Source: Flavobacteriaceae bacterium PS02336
GTDB taxonomy: Bacteria > Bacteroidota > Bacteroidia > Flavobacteriales > Flavobacteriaceae
DNA length: 49,610 bases
Direction of reading: 5' to 3'
Assembly: GCA_029960065.1 (NCBI GenBank)
Contig: JASCOF010000013.1
Location: 1-49,610 of the forward strand
The notes below the pieces were generated by a model, which saw nothing but the letters and a program-made list of their open reading frames with translations, did no database searches and was not told the origin of the DNA. Shown in pieces: positions 35,345 through 44,228 of the stretch. Numbering within the stretch: the first letter of the stretch is position 1; each line of letters starts with the position of its first letter. Made by a program: the position numbers and the translations under genes.

Positions 35345-36379
35345 TTAATCAAATAACCTTCTTATTCCGTATGGATCAATCGTGATAATCGAACCATCTT
35401 CTAAATAATCGATTTTGGTTACTTTCATACTTCGCAGATGCGTTACTCCTTTTGACAAACTCGAATCATGATAAAACAAATACCACTCGCCTTCTACTTC
35501 ACAAATAGAATGATGTGACGTCCAGCCTAAAACAGGATTCAAAATTCTTCCTTGATATGTAAATGGACCATACGGATTGTCACCAATGCCATAACAGATA
35601 AAATGCGTATCGCCTGTTGAATAAGAGAAATAATATTTTCCGTTGTATTTATGAACCCAAGAAGCTTCAAAAAAACGACGGTCATTATCGCCTGCAAGAA
35701 TCTCATTTCCGTTTTCATCCAGAATTTTAATCTCTTTTGGTTCTTCGGCAAATTCAAGCATATCGTCTCTTAACAAAGCTACGATTGGTCCCAAAGCTTT
35801 TTCTTTAGACAAAGGTTCTTCGTTATTTTCATCGTATGTATTGTTGCGGTATTTTTGAAGCTGTCCGCCCCAAATTCCTCCAAAATAAATATAATGTTTA
35901 CCGTCTTCGTCTTCAAAAACAGCAGGGTCTATACTGTAGCTTCCTTTTATAGCATCTTTTTCAGGAACAAAAGGTCCAACCGGTGAATCAGCAATGGCAA
36001 CACCAATTTGGAAAATTCCGTTGGCACGTTTGGCAGGGAAATACAAATAGTATTTTCCGTTTTTATGAGCTGCATCTGGTGCCCACATTTGTTTTTCGGC
36101 CCAGGCAACATCATCTACATGCAATGCAACACCATTATCAACTACTTCTGAGGAAATGTCTTCCATAGAAAAAACGTGATAATCTTCCATCCCAAAATGA
36201 TCACCGTTATCGTTAAACGGAATTCCGGCATCAATATCGTGCGATGGGTAAATATAAATTTTCCCGTTGAATACATGTGCCGAAGGATCAGCTGTGTACA
36301 TATGGGATACTAAAGGCTTTGAAATCGCCAGGTCATTAATTTCCTCAAAATTAATGTGTTCAATGCTATCTTCAGGCAT
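35345..36379 (-). CDS. Cytoplasmic GH43 family glycosidase
   Basis: 344 residues with no signal peptide. GH43 propeller residues: Asp31 in TADPSAHVF, Asp151 in YSIDPAVFEDEDG and Glu238 in FFEASWVH. There is no second domain. It lies 21 bases after the gene for a GPH-type symporter, which suggests that the symporter brings short xylosides or arabinoxylosides into the cytoplasm and this enzyme splits them to monosaccharides. Beta-xylosidase or alpha-arabinofuranosidase cannot be told apart from the sequence alone. Confidence 0.92.
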   Translation of the reverse strand: MPEDSIEHINFEEINDLAISKPLVSHMYTADPSAHVFNGKIYIYPSHDIDAGIPFNDNGDHFGMEDYHVFSMEDISSEVVDNGVALHVDDVAWAEKQMWAPDAAHKNGKYYLYFPAKRANGIFQIGVAIADSPVGPFVPEKDAIKGSYSIDPAVFEDEDGKHYIYFGGIWGGQLQKYRNNTYDENNEEPLSKEKALGPIVALLRDDMLEFAEEPKEIKILDENGNEILAGDNDRRFFEASWVHKYNGKYYFSYSTGDTHFICYGIGDNPYGPFTYQGRILNPVLGWTSHHSICEVEGEWYLFYHDSSLSKGVTHLRSMKVTKIDYLEDGSIITIDPYGIRRLFD

Positions 36380-36400
36380 AGTACTATTTTGTTTAAATAA

Positions 36401-37834
36401 TTAAGCTCTTCTTTCTTTTAACTCCGTTTCGATCTGCACTTCCATTTCTTTATTGATTTTATAGAAAAACAGCAATCCAGCTCCAATTAAAAATGGGATT
36501 GCAGGGAAAATACTAACCAGTAATTTGATTCCGTTTATGGCTGTTTGAGACTGTTCTGGCGCGTTTGGAACGTAATGGAAATAACCTAAAAATAAAGTCG
36601 TTAAAGCACCTCCAACGCTTAAACCCGTTTTTAGTCCTACCATCATTGCAGAAAATATAATTGCAGTAGCACGACGGTTATTGAGCCATTCTGAATAATC
36701 CGCAACATCGGCAATCATTGCCCAAAGAATTGGGATAGTGATTCCGTAGAAAAATCCGTGTAAGATCTGGGAGAAAAACATCAATCCGATTGACGCTGGC
36801 AGAAAAAAGTAAAAAGCGATAATGAATAAAGTAGAGATGAATAAAAACACGCTAAAGACATTTCGTTTTCCGTATTTATCTGCCAAATTTTTGGAAAGCG
36901 TAATTCCGACAATCATAAAAATAATGCCGCCCGCATTGAATAAACCAAAACCTGCTGAAACAGGATCATTCCCAAAATGATTCAATCCAATATTGGACAA
37001 AGTATCTAAAATAGGCTGAATAAAAATCGCCAATTGATTCTTATCAACATAATTCTCAAAATAATATACATACGAACCGCCTTTCATCGCCAAAGTCACA
37101 AAAACCAAAGTCGTGAGCGAAAGCATAATTACCCAAGGTCTGTTTTTGATTAAATCGCTTAAATCTTCTTTTACACTTGACTTTTGTTCTGGTTTTGGAA
37201 TAATTCTTTCTTTCGTGGTTAAAAAAGTAATTAAAAGCATGATCGTTCCAATAATCGCCAAAGCAGTCATTACTTTTTCGATTCCGACAGCTTTATCTCC
37301 ATTTCCCGCACTTTTTATAATACCTAACATAAAGACCTGCACAAAAAACTGGGCAAACATCACCGCAACAAAACGATAGGAAGACATACTGTTTCTTTCT
37401 TTCATATCACCTGTAATTACACCGCTTAAAGCGGAATACGGCAGATTATTTCCAGCATAAAAAAGCAGTAATAAAGTATAGGTTATAACGGCGTAAATTA
37501 CTTTTCCTTTATACGAGAAATCAGGAGTTGAAAATGCCAATAACGCTACTACTCCAAGTGGAATTGCAGTTATTAAAATCCAAGGTCTGAATTTTCCCCA
37601 TTTTGTACTGGTTCTGTCTGCCAAAACCCCGATAATCGGATTAAAAATAAAAGCCGCAATTAATCCAACGATCAGCATGATGATGGAAGAATCAGTTGGT
37701 GATAGTCCGTAAATATCGGTGTAGAAATACGCCAAATAGGTCATCAAAGTCTGAAAAACAAGATTAGCAGCAAGATCTCCTAAGCTGTATCCAATTTTTT
37801 CTTTGATGGATAATTTTTGTGAAATGTTAGTCAT
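36401..37834 (-). CDS. GPH (glycoside-pentoside-hexuronide) family sugar:cation symporter, xyloside type
   Basis: 477 residues with about 12 membrane segments. The N-terminal KIGYSLGDLAANLVFQTLMTYLAYFYTD and the loop DRTSTKWGKFRPWIL are hallmarks of the GPH family (XynB/MelB-like). It should import xylose oligomers or glucuronides across the inner membrane with a cation. It heads a unit with the two GH43 genes. Two CAATCGGTTG motifs and a TAAATTTG site lie in its 278-base upstream spacer, so it is probably co-regulated with the SusC and GH67 units. Confidence 0.92.
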   Translation of the reverse strand: MTNISQKLSIKEKIGYSLGDLAANLVFQTLMTYLAYFYTDIYGLSPTDSSIIMLIVGLIAAFIFNPIIGVLADRTSTKWGKFRPWILITAIPLGVVALLAFSTPDFSYKGKVIYAVITYTLLLLFYAGNNLPYSALSGVITGDMKERNSMSSYRFVAVMFAQFFVQVFMLGIIKSAGNGDKAVGIEKVMTALAIIGTIMLLITFLTTKERIIPKPEQKSSVKEDLSDLIKNRPWVIMLSLTTLVFVTLAMKGGSYVYYFENYVDKNQLAIFIQPILDTLSNIGLNHFGNDPVSAGFGLFNAGGIIFMIVGITLSKNLADKYGKRNVFSVFLFISTLFIIAFYFFLPASIGLMFFSQILHGFFYGITIPILWAMIADVADYSEWLNNRRATAIIFSAMMVGLKTGLSVGGALTTLFLGYFHYVPNAPEQSQTAINGIKLLVSIFPAIPFLIGAGLLFFYKINKEMEVQIETELKERRA

Positions 37835-37864
37835 TGGTGGTTTTGTGGTTAGTTAGTTCTTTTT

Positions 37865-37965
37865 TTGTCATCGACGAAAGAGAAATCAAAAGAGGGATTC
37901 GACAAAGAATACCGACATTCTGTTGTGGAGTTTCTAGTGTGATTTCTCGTTCCTCGAAATGACAA
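37865..37965. repeat. TGTCATT palindromic element, diverged copy in inverted orientation
   Basis: Left arm TTGTCATCGACGAAAG... (37865-37888) and right arm ending TCGTTCCTCGAAATGACAA (37940-37965) pair with a 2-base gap. The sequence next to the right arm (GTGGAGTTTCTAGTG) is the reverse complement of the sequence next to the left arm in the copies at 39265 and 42026, so this copy is inverted relative to them. Confidence 0.8.
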
Positions 37966-37988
37966 GATTGTGATAATTATAATCAAAA

Positions 37989-37998
37989 CAATCGGTTG
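37989..37998. promoter_or_regulatory. CAATCGGTTG operator-like motif, site 3 (symporter)
   Basis: CAATCGGTTG followed by TGTAAA, like sites 1 and 5. It lies 155 bases upstream of the symporter ATG. Confidence 0.7.
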
Positions 37999-38027
37999 TG
38001 TAAAATTAGACAAAAAAACATATTATG

Positions 38028-38035
38028 CAAATTTA
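38028..38035 (-). promoter_or_regulatory. Candidate -7 element of the symporter promoter
   Basis: TAAATTTG on the minus strand fits TAnnTTTG and lies between the two CAATCGGTTG sites (37989 and 38067). No TTG is found at the standard distance upstream, so support is limited to the -7 match and its position. Confidence 0.4.
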
Positions 38036-38066
38036 GTTTACTTTATTTAAGTTATTTTTCATTTCA

Positions 38067-38076
38067 CAACCGATTG
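38067..38076. promoter_or_regulatory. CAATCGGTTG operator-like motif, site 4 (opposite strand)
   Basis: CAACCGATTG on the plus strand, which reads CAATCGGTTGTGAAA on the minus strand. It is 78 bases from site 3 and oppositely oriented, and flanks the candidate -7 element. Confidence 0.7.
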
Positions 38077-38112
38077 CTGATTGTTTTATCAAAACTTTTG
38101 CTTTTTTAGTAT

Positions 38113-39222
38113 TTATTCTTTAGTTTCTTTTAGCTTTAGAATACTATCGTATGCTTTTTTATGTCTTAAAGCGGCATCAAATGGCAACGGATAATTCGTT
38201 CTTCCTTTTATCGGCCAGTCGTTAAGCCAAGATTGCCCATCATGAACACCCCAAAAGGTTACACGGCTGATTTTGTCTTTATGTTTTAAAAATAGTTTAA
38301 AAATCGATTCGTAACGTTCTGCGAGTTTGTTTTGGATCGAATCTGGCAATGCTTTTGGATATGGATTCATTTTTTCACTTCCTTCAAATTTCTGATTTAC
38401 ATCTGCTCCTTTCAAATCCCATGGATTTGGCAAAACCGTAATATCCAATTCTGTAAAAGCAACTTTAATTCCTAGCGCTGCATATTCTAGAATACTTTTC
38501 TCAATTTCTTCTATTGATGGACTCTGTAATCTCCAATGTCCTTGAATACCAACTCCGTCTACTTTTCCTCCTTCCGCTTTTATTTTTTTGATTAAAGCAA
38601 TAGCTCCTGCTCTTTTTGCAGGTTCTTCAATATTATAATCGTTGTAATATAACGCCGCTTTTGGATCGGCTTTTTCAGCTAATTTGAAAGCATCAACCAG
38701 ATATTTATCTCCAAGTGTTTTCAAAAAAACAGATTGTCTCAAAGTTCCGTCATCGTTTAAAGCTTCGTTTACCACGTCCCAAGAATTGATTCTGCCTTTG
38801 TATTTTGAAACTATTGTAGTGATATGATCTTTCATAAAAGCTTTCATTTGTGTACTGTCGGCAATCTTTTCCATCCAAGGCGCTAATTGGCTGTGCCAGA
38901 TTAAAGTATGCCCATGAATAAACATTTTGTTTTTCTCGCCATACGTCACAAATTTATCAGACAAAGTAAAATCGTATTTGTCTTTCTGCGGATGCGTGTA
39001 CATCGATTTCATGATATTCTCTGCCGTAATAGCATTGAATTCTTTGCGAATCAATGAATCTTCTTTAACGTTTTTAACCTCAATTTGGTCTGCACTTAAA
39101 GCGGTTCCAATATAAAAATCGTTTTTATAAGCGTCTTTTAATGAGGCAGTTTTTTTTTGCGAAGTACAGTTGACAGCCAGCAAAGCCGTGAAGGCAACTA
39201 AGTACGGTTTAATAAATCTCAT
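38113..39222 (-). CDS. GH10 endo-xylanase lipoprotein, single domain
   Basis: 369 residues. The lipobox AVNC gives Cys19. An uninterrupted GH10 barrel carries the acid/base in VVNEAL (Glu153) and the nucleophile in FTELD (Glu258), with the substrate-site segments HTLIWHSQLAPW and GHWRLQSPS. Compared with the split GH10 at 19018, this is a minimal enzyme, and it is likely to work on oligosaccharides in the periplasm or at the inner face of the outer membrane. It follows the GH115 gene, separated by a palindromic repeat. Confidence 0.95.
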   Translation of the reverse strand: MRFIKPYLVAFTALLAVNCTSQKKTASLKDAYKNDFYIGTALSADQIEVKNVKEDSLIRKEFNAITAENIMKSMYTHPQKDKYDFTLSDKFVTYGEKNKMFIHGHTLIWHSQLAPWMEKIADSTQMKAFMKDHITTIVSKYKGRINSWDVVNEALNDDGTLRQSVFLKTLGDKYLVDAFKLAEKADPKAALYYNDYNIEEPAKRAGAIALIKKIKAEGGKVDGVGIQGHWRLQSPSIEEIEKSILEYAALGIKVAFTELDITVLPNPWDLKGADVNQKFEGSEKMNPYPKALPDSIQNKLAERYESIFKLFLKHKDKISRVTFWGVHDGQSWLNDWPIKGRTNYPLPFDAALRHKKAYDSILKLKETKE

Positions 39223-39264
39223 ATCTTTTGGTTTAAATAGTTAATCGTTGTTTATTCGTTTATT

Positions 39265-39368
39265 TTTGTCATTCCGAGGAACGAGGAATCACACTAGAAA
39301 CTCCACACTGAATTTCGCCAATCTTTATAGAATCCCGAGTGTGATTCCTCATTCCTCGGAATGACAAA
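39265..39368. repeat. TGTCATT palindromic element (full copy A)
   Basis: Arms at 39265-39295 and 39338-39368 match as reverse complements at 30 of 31 positions, starting TTTGTCATTCCGAGGAACGA. The 42-base loop contains TTTCGCCAATCTTTATAGAA. It is nearly identical to 42026-42129, and the two bracket the GH115 gene. As RNA it would make a very stable hairpin between GH115 and GH10. Confidence 0.95.
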
Positions 39369-39390
39369 CAGTACGTGTTACTTTACGGTA

Positions 39391-41997
39391 TCATTCCTTC
39401 CTAAAACTCTCTGGAGGTCCCAAATACGACTCCAAAACTTTTCCTTCTTCGGTTTCAATTACAATTTTTTGAAGTACCAAAGCTGGATCAACCGCATAAA
39501 TTTTCAAAACATGATTTCCTGAATTTTCAATTTCATGCGTTGAGGTTACTATTTTAATATTGTTCGCTACAGATTCTGCCCAAGATTTTTCTGAAGAATC
39601 TCCGTTGAGGTTTTTTACTTGCGGTTTTTCATTATCAAAGCCAATTCCGTATTTCAGACCGTTACCGATTTTAAAATTGATTGTTGGCGAAAAATAGGCA
39701 TTTACTTTTACCGTTCCTTTACTGAAAAAATGAACATTGTATTCTAATCTTGGAGATCTTTCTGAAATTTCAATTGATTTGATATTCGAAGGTTTTATCG
39801 TTATTCCTGAATCTGTTTTACCAAGATCTGGAATTATAGTCCATTTTACTGCATCTGAATTGATTGCTTTAGAATAATTTTTACTTTCTATTGAAATATA
39901 TCCGTTGTCCTCAATAAAACCTCTAACATGATCTAAATTTCTATTTTTATTAATCGAAGTTTCAGTCTTTGAAGAATCTTCTGTAGAAACTCCCGCTTGA
40001 ACTTTGTTTGAAATTTCGATTGTTTTTGTTCTCGGAATCACATTTTTATCGGGCTGCTGCCAATTATCATAACCAATATGCGTTTGTGACATCATATGAT
40101 TCCATTTACCATTTGCTAATTGGGTATGATAATAATTAGTAAGCTCAGCATCTTTTTCAAATAACTCTTTTACTTTTTTAGCATAATCATTTGCTGAAGC
40201 TCTTCCCTGCTCAGCATACAAATTATTCTTAGCCGTTGCAGCATACAATTCATTTAAATTGGCACTTGCCAAAACGGGAAACAAAACCAGCTGATAAAAA
40301 GCATCTCTATATTCTGGCTGTAATTTTTTGTTTATCAAATTGGCTTTTTCTGCCAATTTTTGATAATCTGCCACAATGCGATCAGCTTCGTTATAATTAG
40401 TAATGCTGTACGTTTTAGCATCTAATAATTCTGGTTTTCTTCGCGCGTTGTATTTGGTGTATAATTTTAAAATCTCGGCGATTTCTTCTGTAAACTGATT
40501 TCCGAAATTCTCTTTAGCCCAATTCACATAATAATCTTGTAGATTTCCTGCATTAAACTTTTCAGGATTCCACGCCATATCTAAGAAAAACTCAATAGGA
40601 AATTCCATTGGTTTGATATCACCCACATTCACAATCCAGATTTTATTAACTCCGTATTGATAGGCCAAATCCATTTGTTCCCAAACTCTTTCAATTTGAT
40701 TGGTATTGATCCATTTATAGTTTCTTGGTCCGCCAACATAATCGTAATGATAATAAATGCCATAACCGCCTTTTCTTGGTTTTTCATTGAGTTCAGGAAG
40801 TTTTCGGATATTTCCCCAATTATCATCGCATAATAAAAGCGTAATATCATCAGGAACAGTCATTCCTTTGTCATAATAATCCTGAACTTCTTTGTAAAGC
40901 GCCCATATTTGCGGAGTTTCTTCAATTGGTCTCTTTGTAACTTCTGCAATAATATCTCTTTGTGTTTTTACGATATTTTCTAATAATTCAATCGCAGTTC
41001 CTTCGGTCATGGGTTCGTCACCGTCGCCACGCATTCCAACCGTCACAATGGTTTCTTTATTTCCCATACGTTTAATTCCATCTTTCCAAAATTGAATTAA
41101 AGCTTCTGAATTAGAATTAAAATCCCATTTCCCATTGTCTTTTCCCCATTCTGCATGTGCTCTCGTCAACGGTTCATGATGCGAAGTTCCCATGACAATT
41201 CCATATTCTTCTGCCAAAACAGCATTCTGCGGATCTTCAACATAAAACATTCTGCCCCACATCGCCGGCCATAAATAATTGCCTTTCATTCGGAGAATCA
41301 ATTCAAAAACTTTATCGTAGAATTTCGAATTGAATCCGCCAAATTTCTCAAATGCCCAGCCAGATAACGCTGGAGCTTCATCATTTATAAAAATGCCTCT
41401 ATATTTTACTTTTGGTTCACCCTGCGAATGAATTCCCGGCAGAACATGCAGTTCTGATTGCTTTTTAACCGGAACATCTGCCCAGTAATACCAAGGTGAA
41501 ATTCCAATTTGACTGGATAAATCATAGATTCCGTAAATCGTTCCCCGCTTATCTGAACCTGCAATTACCAATGCTTTTTTAATTCCTTTAAACGGATTTT
41601 CGATAATCTGCGTCGTAAATTTTTCCCATTTTCCTTGAAGTTCTTTTGGATCAATTTTTCCTTCTTTAACTAATTGATCTATTATTTTGCTTTTTCCTAA
41701 TGTCCCAATAATGACAACAAAACCTTCTGCTTCAGAAATCTTTTTAATTCTTTTCGGATGCAAATCTGAAACTTTAAAAAGATCGTTTTCTAAATGTCCT
41801 GTTACTTTTAAAACTCCCGCATAATCTTTATCGTCTACAAAAATCGAAGCTGTTTTTCCTTTTGAAACTAAAGGAAATTTTTCAGCGGAAGCCTGATTGA
41901 CTACATATTTCTCTGGATTTATGGCATACAATTTTGTGCTTAATCCGATTAGGAAAAGCGATAAAATCAAATGCGATATTTTTATTTTTATACACAT
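39391..41997 (-). CDS. GH115 xylan alpha-1,2-(4-O-methyl)glucuronidase, exported
   Basis: 868 residues from the ATG at 41997, which begins a good signal peptide (MCIKIKISHLILSLFLIGLSTKLYA). The frame continues up to 42033, but those 12 residues come from the palindromic repeat. Typical GH115 segments: LVIAGSDKRGTIYGIYDLS, GIFINDEAPALSGWA, KGNYLWPAMWGRMF, GTSHHEPLTRAHAEWG and VTVGMRGDGDEPM. Length agrees with the family. Family knowledge: GH115 removes (methyl)glucuronate from inner xylose units of long chains, complementing the end-acting GH67 encoded nearby. The C-terminal part ends shortly after YLGPPES, as in many Bacteroidota members. Confidence 0.95.
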   Translation of the reverse strand: MCIKIKISHLILSLFLIGLSTKLYAINPEKYVVNQASAEKFPLVSKGKTASIFVDDKDYAGVLKVTGHLENDLFKVSDLHPKRIKKISEAEGFVVIIGTLGKSKIIDQLVKEGKIDPKELQGKWEKFTTQIIENPFKGIKKALVIAGSDKRGTIYGIYDLSSQIGISPWYYWADVPVKKQSELHVLPGIHSQGEPKVKYRGIFINDEAPALSGWAFEKFGGFNSKFYDKVFELILRMKGNYLWPAMWGRMFYVEDPQNAVLAEEYGIVMGTSHHEPLTRAHAEWGKDNGKWDFNSNSEALIQFWKDGIKRMGNKETIVTVGMRGDGDEPMTEGTAIELLENIVKTQRDIIAEVTKRPIEETPQIWALYKEVQDYYDKGMTVPDDITLLLCDDNWGNIRKLPELNEKPRKGGYGIYYHYDYVGGPRNYKWINTNQIERVWEQMDLAYQYGVNKIWIVNVGDIKPMEFPIEFFLDMAWNPEKFNAGNLQDYYVNWAKENFGNQFTEEIAEILKLYTKYNARRKPELLDAKTYSITNYNEADRIVADYQKLAEKANLINKKLQPEYRDAFYQLVLFPVLASANLNELYAATAKNNLYAEQGRASANDYAKKVKELFEKDAELTNYYHTQLANGKWNHMMSQTHIGYDNWQQPDKNVIPRTKTIEISNKVQAGVSTEDSSKTETSINKNRNLDHVRGFIEDNGYISIESKNYSKAINSDAVKWTIIPDLGKTDSGITIKPSNIKSIEISERSPRLEYNVHFFSKGTVKVNAYFSPTINFKIGNGLKYGIGFDNEKPQVKNLNGDSSEKSWAESVANNIKIVTSTHEIENSGNHVLKIYAVDPALVLQKIVIETEEGKVLESYLGPPESFRKE

Positions 41998-42025
41998 AGA
42001 AATATATTTCAATTTTTCGTTATGT

Positions 42026-42129
42026 TTTGTCATTCCGAGGAACGAGGAATCACACTAGAAACTCCAAACAGAATTTCGCCAATCTTTATAGAAACCCGAG
42101 TTTGATTCCTCGTTCCTCGGAATGACAAA
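42026..42129. repeat. TGTCATT palindromic element (full copy B)
   Basis: Arms at 42026-42056 and 42099-42129 match at 30 of 31 positions. Its left arm is identical to that of copy A at 39265. It lies between the mannonate dehydratase stop and the GH115 start and even supplies a spurious in-frame ATG for GH115. Confidence 0.95.
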
Positions 42130-42154
42130 CACAACGTTTTATTTCTCTCATCGT

Positions 42155-42182
42155 AGACCGGTTTTTAAAACCTGTCGGGTCT
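42155..42182 (-). repeat. Imperfect GGTTTT/AAAACC palindrome after the mannonate dehydratase gene
   Basis: AGACCGGTTTT on the left and AAAACCTGTCGGGTCT on the right pair imperfectly. It resembles the hairpin at 29062-29086 and lies 14 bases past the uxuA stop codon, a position that suits partial termination. Confidence 0.6.
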
Positions 42183-42196
42183 AATGCAAAAGAATA

Positions 42197-43369
42197 TTAG
42201 AAATTCAATTTATAAGCAATACCCATTTCCAAACCTCTTAACTCAGCTAAACCTTTTAGTCTTCCTGTCAAAGAATAACCTGGATACGTTTCTGTTTCTT
42301 CATCAACTCTATGAAGAAAACCGTGATCTGGTCGCATTGGGAGACTTGTTTTTCTTTCATTCATTAACAACAATAATTTCTCAACAATTATTTCCATTTT
42401 CACATCACCGTATAAATGTTCTGATTCCCTGAAAATAGTTTCGCTTTCGCGGATGGTATTTCTCAAATGCAAAAAATGAATTCGATCTCCGAAATCGTCT
42501 ATTATTTTTTCGAGATTATTTTTAGGATCAGCACTTAAAGAACCTGTGCAATAACACAATCCATTTGCTTTTGACGGAACGGCGCTGAAAATGGCTTTCA
42601 AATCGGCTTCAGTAGAAACTATTCTTGGAAGACCTAAAACCGAAAACGGCGGATCATCTGGGTGAATAGCTAATTTTTGATCATTTTTCTCCGCAATCTG
42701 AGTTACTTCTGATAAAAAATAAACCAGATTTTCTCTTAGTTTTTGATTGTCGATTTTAGCATAATTTTCTAAAAGCGACAAAATCTGTTCAGCTGTAAAA
42801 TGAATTGTACTGCCTGGAAGTCCTAATAAAACGTTTTTAAACAAAAGTGCCTTTTCGTCTTCAGACAACTGATTTCCAAATTGTAATGCTTTTTCTTTTT
42901 CACTATCTGGATAATCGTTTTCTGAATTTGGTCTTTTTAAAAGAAACAAATCAAAATAGGTAAAAGCATCCTGATTATACAAAAGAGCTTTACTTCCGTC
43001 TTCATTTACAAAATTATGATTCGTTCTAACCCAATCCAAAATCGGCATGAAATTGTAGGTTATAATTTTAATTCCGCACTCCGCTAGATTCTGTAAACTG
43101 ATTTTATAATTCTCAATGTATTGTCGATAATTTCCCGAAGCTCGTTTGATTTCTTCATGAACGGGAAGACTTTCAACAACAGTCCATTCCAAACCATAAT
43201 TACGAATGATTTCTTGTCTTTCTTTTATGGCTTCAATCGTCCAGACATCGCCAACCGGAATTTGATGCAATGCGGTTACAATTCCCGTCGCGCCAGCTTG
43301 CCGAATATCAATAAGCTTGACATTATCATTTGGTCCGAACCATCGCATGGTTTGCTGCATTTTTATCAT
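42197..43369 (-). CDS. uxuA: Mannonate dehydratase
   Basis: 390 residues from the ATG at 43369 (MIKMQQTMRWFGPNDNV), close to the usual length of about 394; the frame extends to 43405 through a short repeat-like lead. RWFGPNDNVKLIDIRQAGATGIVTALHQIP is the diagnostic UxuA start, and HPDDPPFSVLGLPRIVST plus LCYCTGSLS and MRPDHGF carry the metal and catalytic residues. It dehydrates D-mannonate to 2-keto-3-deoxygluconate in the glucuronate pathway. Its position after GH67 and the SDR gene fits catabolism of the glucuronate released from xylan. Uronate isomerase and KDG kinase/aldolase genes are not in this window. Confidence 0.96.
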   Translation of the reverse strand: MIKMQQTMRWFGPNDNVKLIDIRQAGATGIVTALHQIPVGDVWTIEAIKERQEIIRNYGLEWTVVESLPVHEEIKRASGNYRQYIENYKISLQNLAECGIKIITYNFMPILDWVRTNHNFVNEDGSKALLYNQDAFTYFDLFLLKRPNSENDYPDSEKEKALQFGNQLSEDEKALLFKNVLLGLPGSTIHFTAEQILSLLENYAKIDNQKLRENLVYFLSEVTQIAEKNDQKLAIHPDDPPFSVLGLPRIVSTEADLKAIFSAVPSKANGLCYCTGSLSADPKNNLEKIIDDFGDRIHFLHLRNTIRESETIFRESEHLYGDVKMEIIVEKLLLLMNERKTSLPMRPDHGFLHRVDEETETYPGYSLTGRLKGLAELRGLEMGIAYKLNF

Positions 43370-43472
43370 ACTTCTTTTTTTTATGCCACGAAGGCGCAAA
43401 GGCACAAATTTTTAGTTTAAAATACTTAAGAGAAAGACTTTTTGACTTAGGGTCTTTGTTGCATTTTCACAA

Positions 43473-44210
43473 TTAAAACCCAATACTGTTTCCTCCATCA
43501 ACTGGCAACACTGTACCGGTAGTATATTTTGACTCGCTTAAAGCGAAATAGTAAACGGCATCTGCAATGTCTGACGGTTCTCCTAAATAACCCATTGGCG
43601 TTCTTCCTAACACTTTATTCTTTCTTTCTGGATCGTTATCCAAAGCCGTCGATGACATTTTAGTTTTAATAAATCCTGGAGCAATACAATTGGCTCGAAT
43701 ACCAAACTGAGCCAGCTCAACTGCCATAGCACGTGTCATAGCTTCGATTGCGCCTTTACTTGATGAATACGCAATTACCTTTGGAATTCCATACTGAGAT
43801 GCCATCGAACTAATATTGATAATACTTCCACCTCCATTTGCTTTCATGTTTTTTACCACCTCTCGGCTCACAGCAAAAACACTCAAAAGATTGGTATGAA
43901 TAATCGATAAGAAGTCTTCGTCAGTGACATCTGCGAATTCTTTTTTCATATTGATTCCAGCATTGTTGACCAAAATATCTATTGAGCCATTTTTTGTGAT
44001 GTTTTGAATCATGGCCGGGATTCCTGTCAAATCATTCAAATCAAAAATTACTGGAATAGCATTTTCTCCAATTTCTCTGCAGGCGTCTTCTGTCTTTTCT
44101 TTTGATCTCCCAATGATGTAAGTTGTGATTCCGTTGTCACATAATTTCTTTGCTGTTGCAAATCCTAACCCCGAATTTCCTCCGGTTACAATTGCTGTTT
44201 TTTTGCTCAT
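43473..44210 (-). CDS. SDR family oxidoreductase (candidate D-mannonate/fructuronate oxidoreductase)
   Basis: 245 residues, classical SDR. Cofactor motif TGGNSGLG at 9-16, NNAG at 82-85, catalytic Ser134 or Ser135 with Tyr148 and Lys152 (YSSSK), and the C-terminal GTVLPVDGGNS. It lies between GH67 and mannonate dehydratase in a tight minus-strand run. The standard fructuronate reductase UxuB belongs to the long-chain mannitol dehydrogenase family and is not encoded here, so this SDR is a good candidate for the same step (fructuronate to mannonate). That assignment is inference; a generic sugar dehydrogenase is the alternative. Confidence 0.85.
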   Translation of the reverse strand: MSKKTAIVTGGNSGLGFATAKKLCDNGITTYIIGRSKEKTEDACREIGENAIPVIFDLNDLTGIPAMIQNITKNGSIDILVNNAGINMKKEFADVTDEDFLSIIHTNLLSVFAVSREVVKNMKANGGGSIINISSMASQYGIPKVIAYSSSKGAIEAMTRAMAVELAQFGIRANCIAPGFIKTKMSSTALDNDPERKNKVLGRTPMGYLGEPSDIADAVYYFALSESKYTTGTVLPVDGGNSIGF

Positions 44211-44228
44211 AATTTTTATAAAATATAT

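Noticed and set aside
42001..42033. Extended N-terminus of GH115 from the ATG at 42033
   Set aside because: The extra residues are encoded by the palindromic repeat and precede a good signal peptide that starts at 41997.
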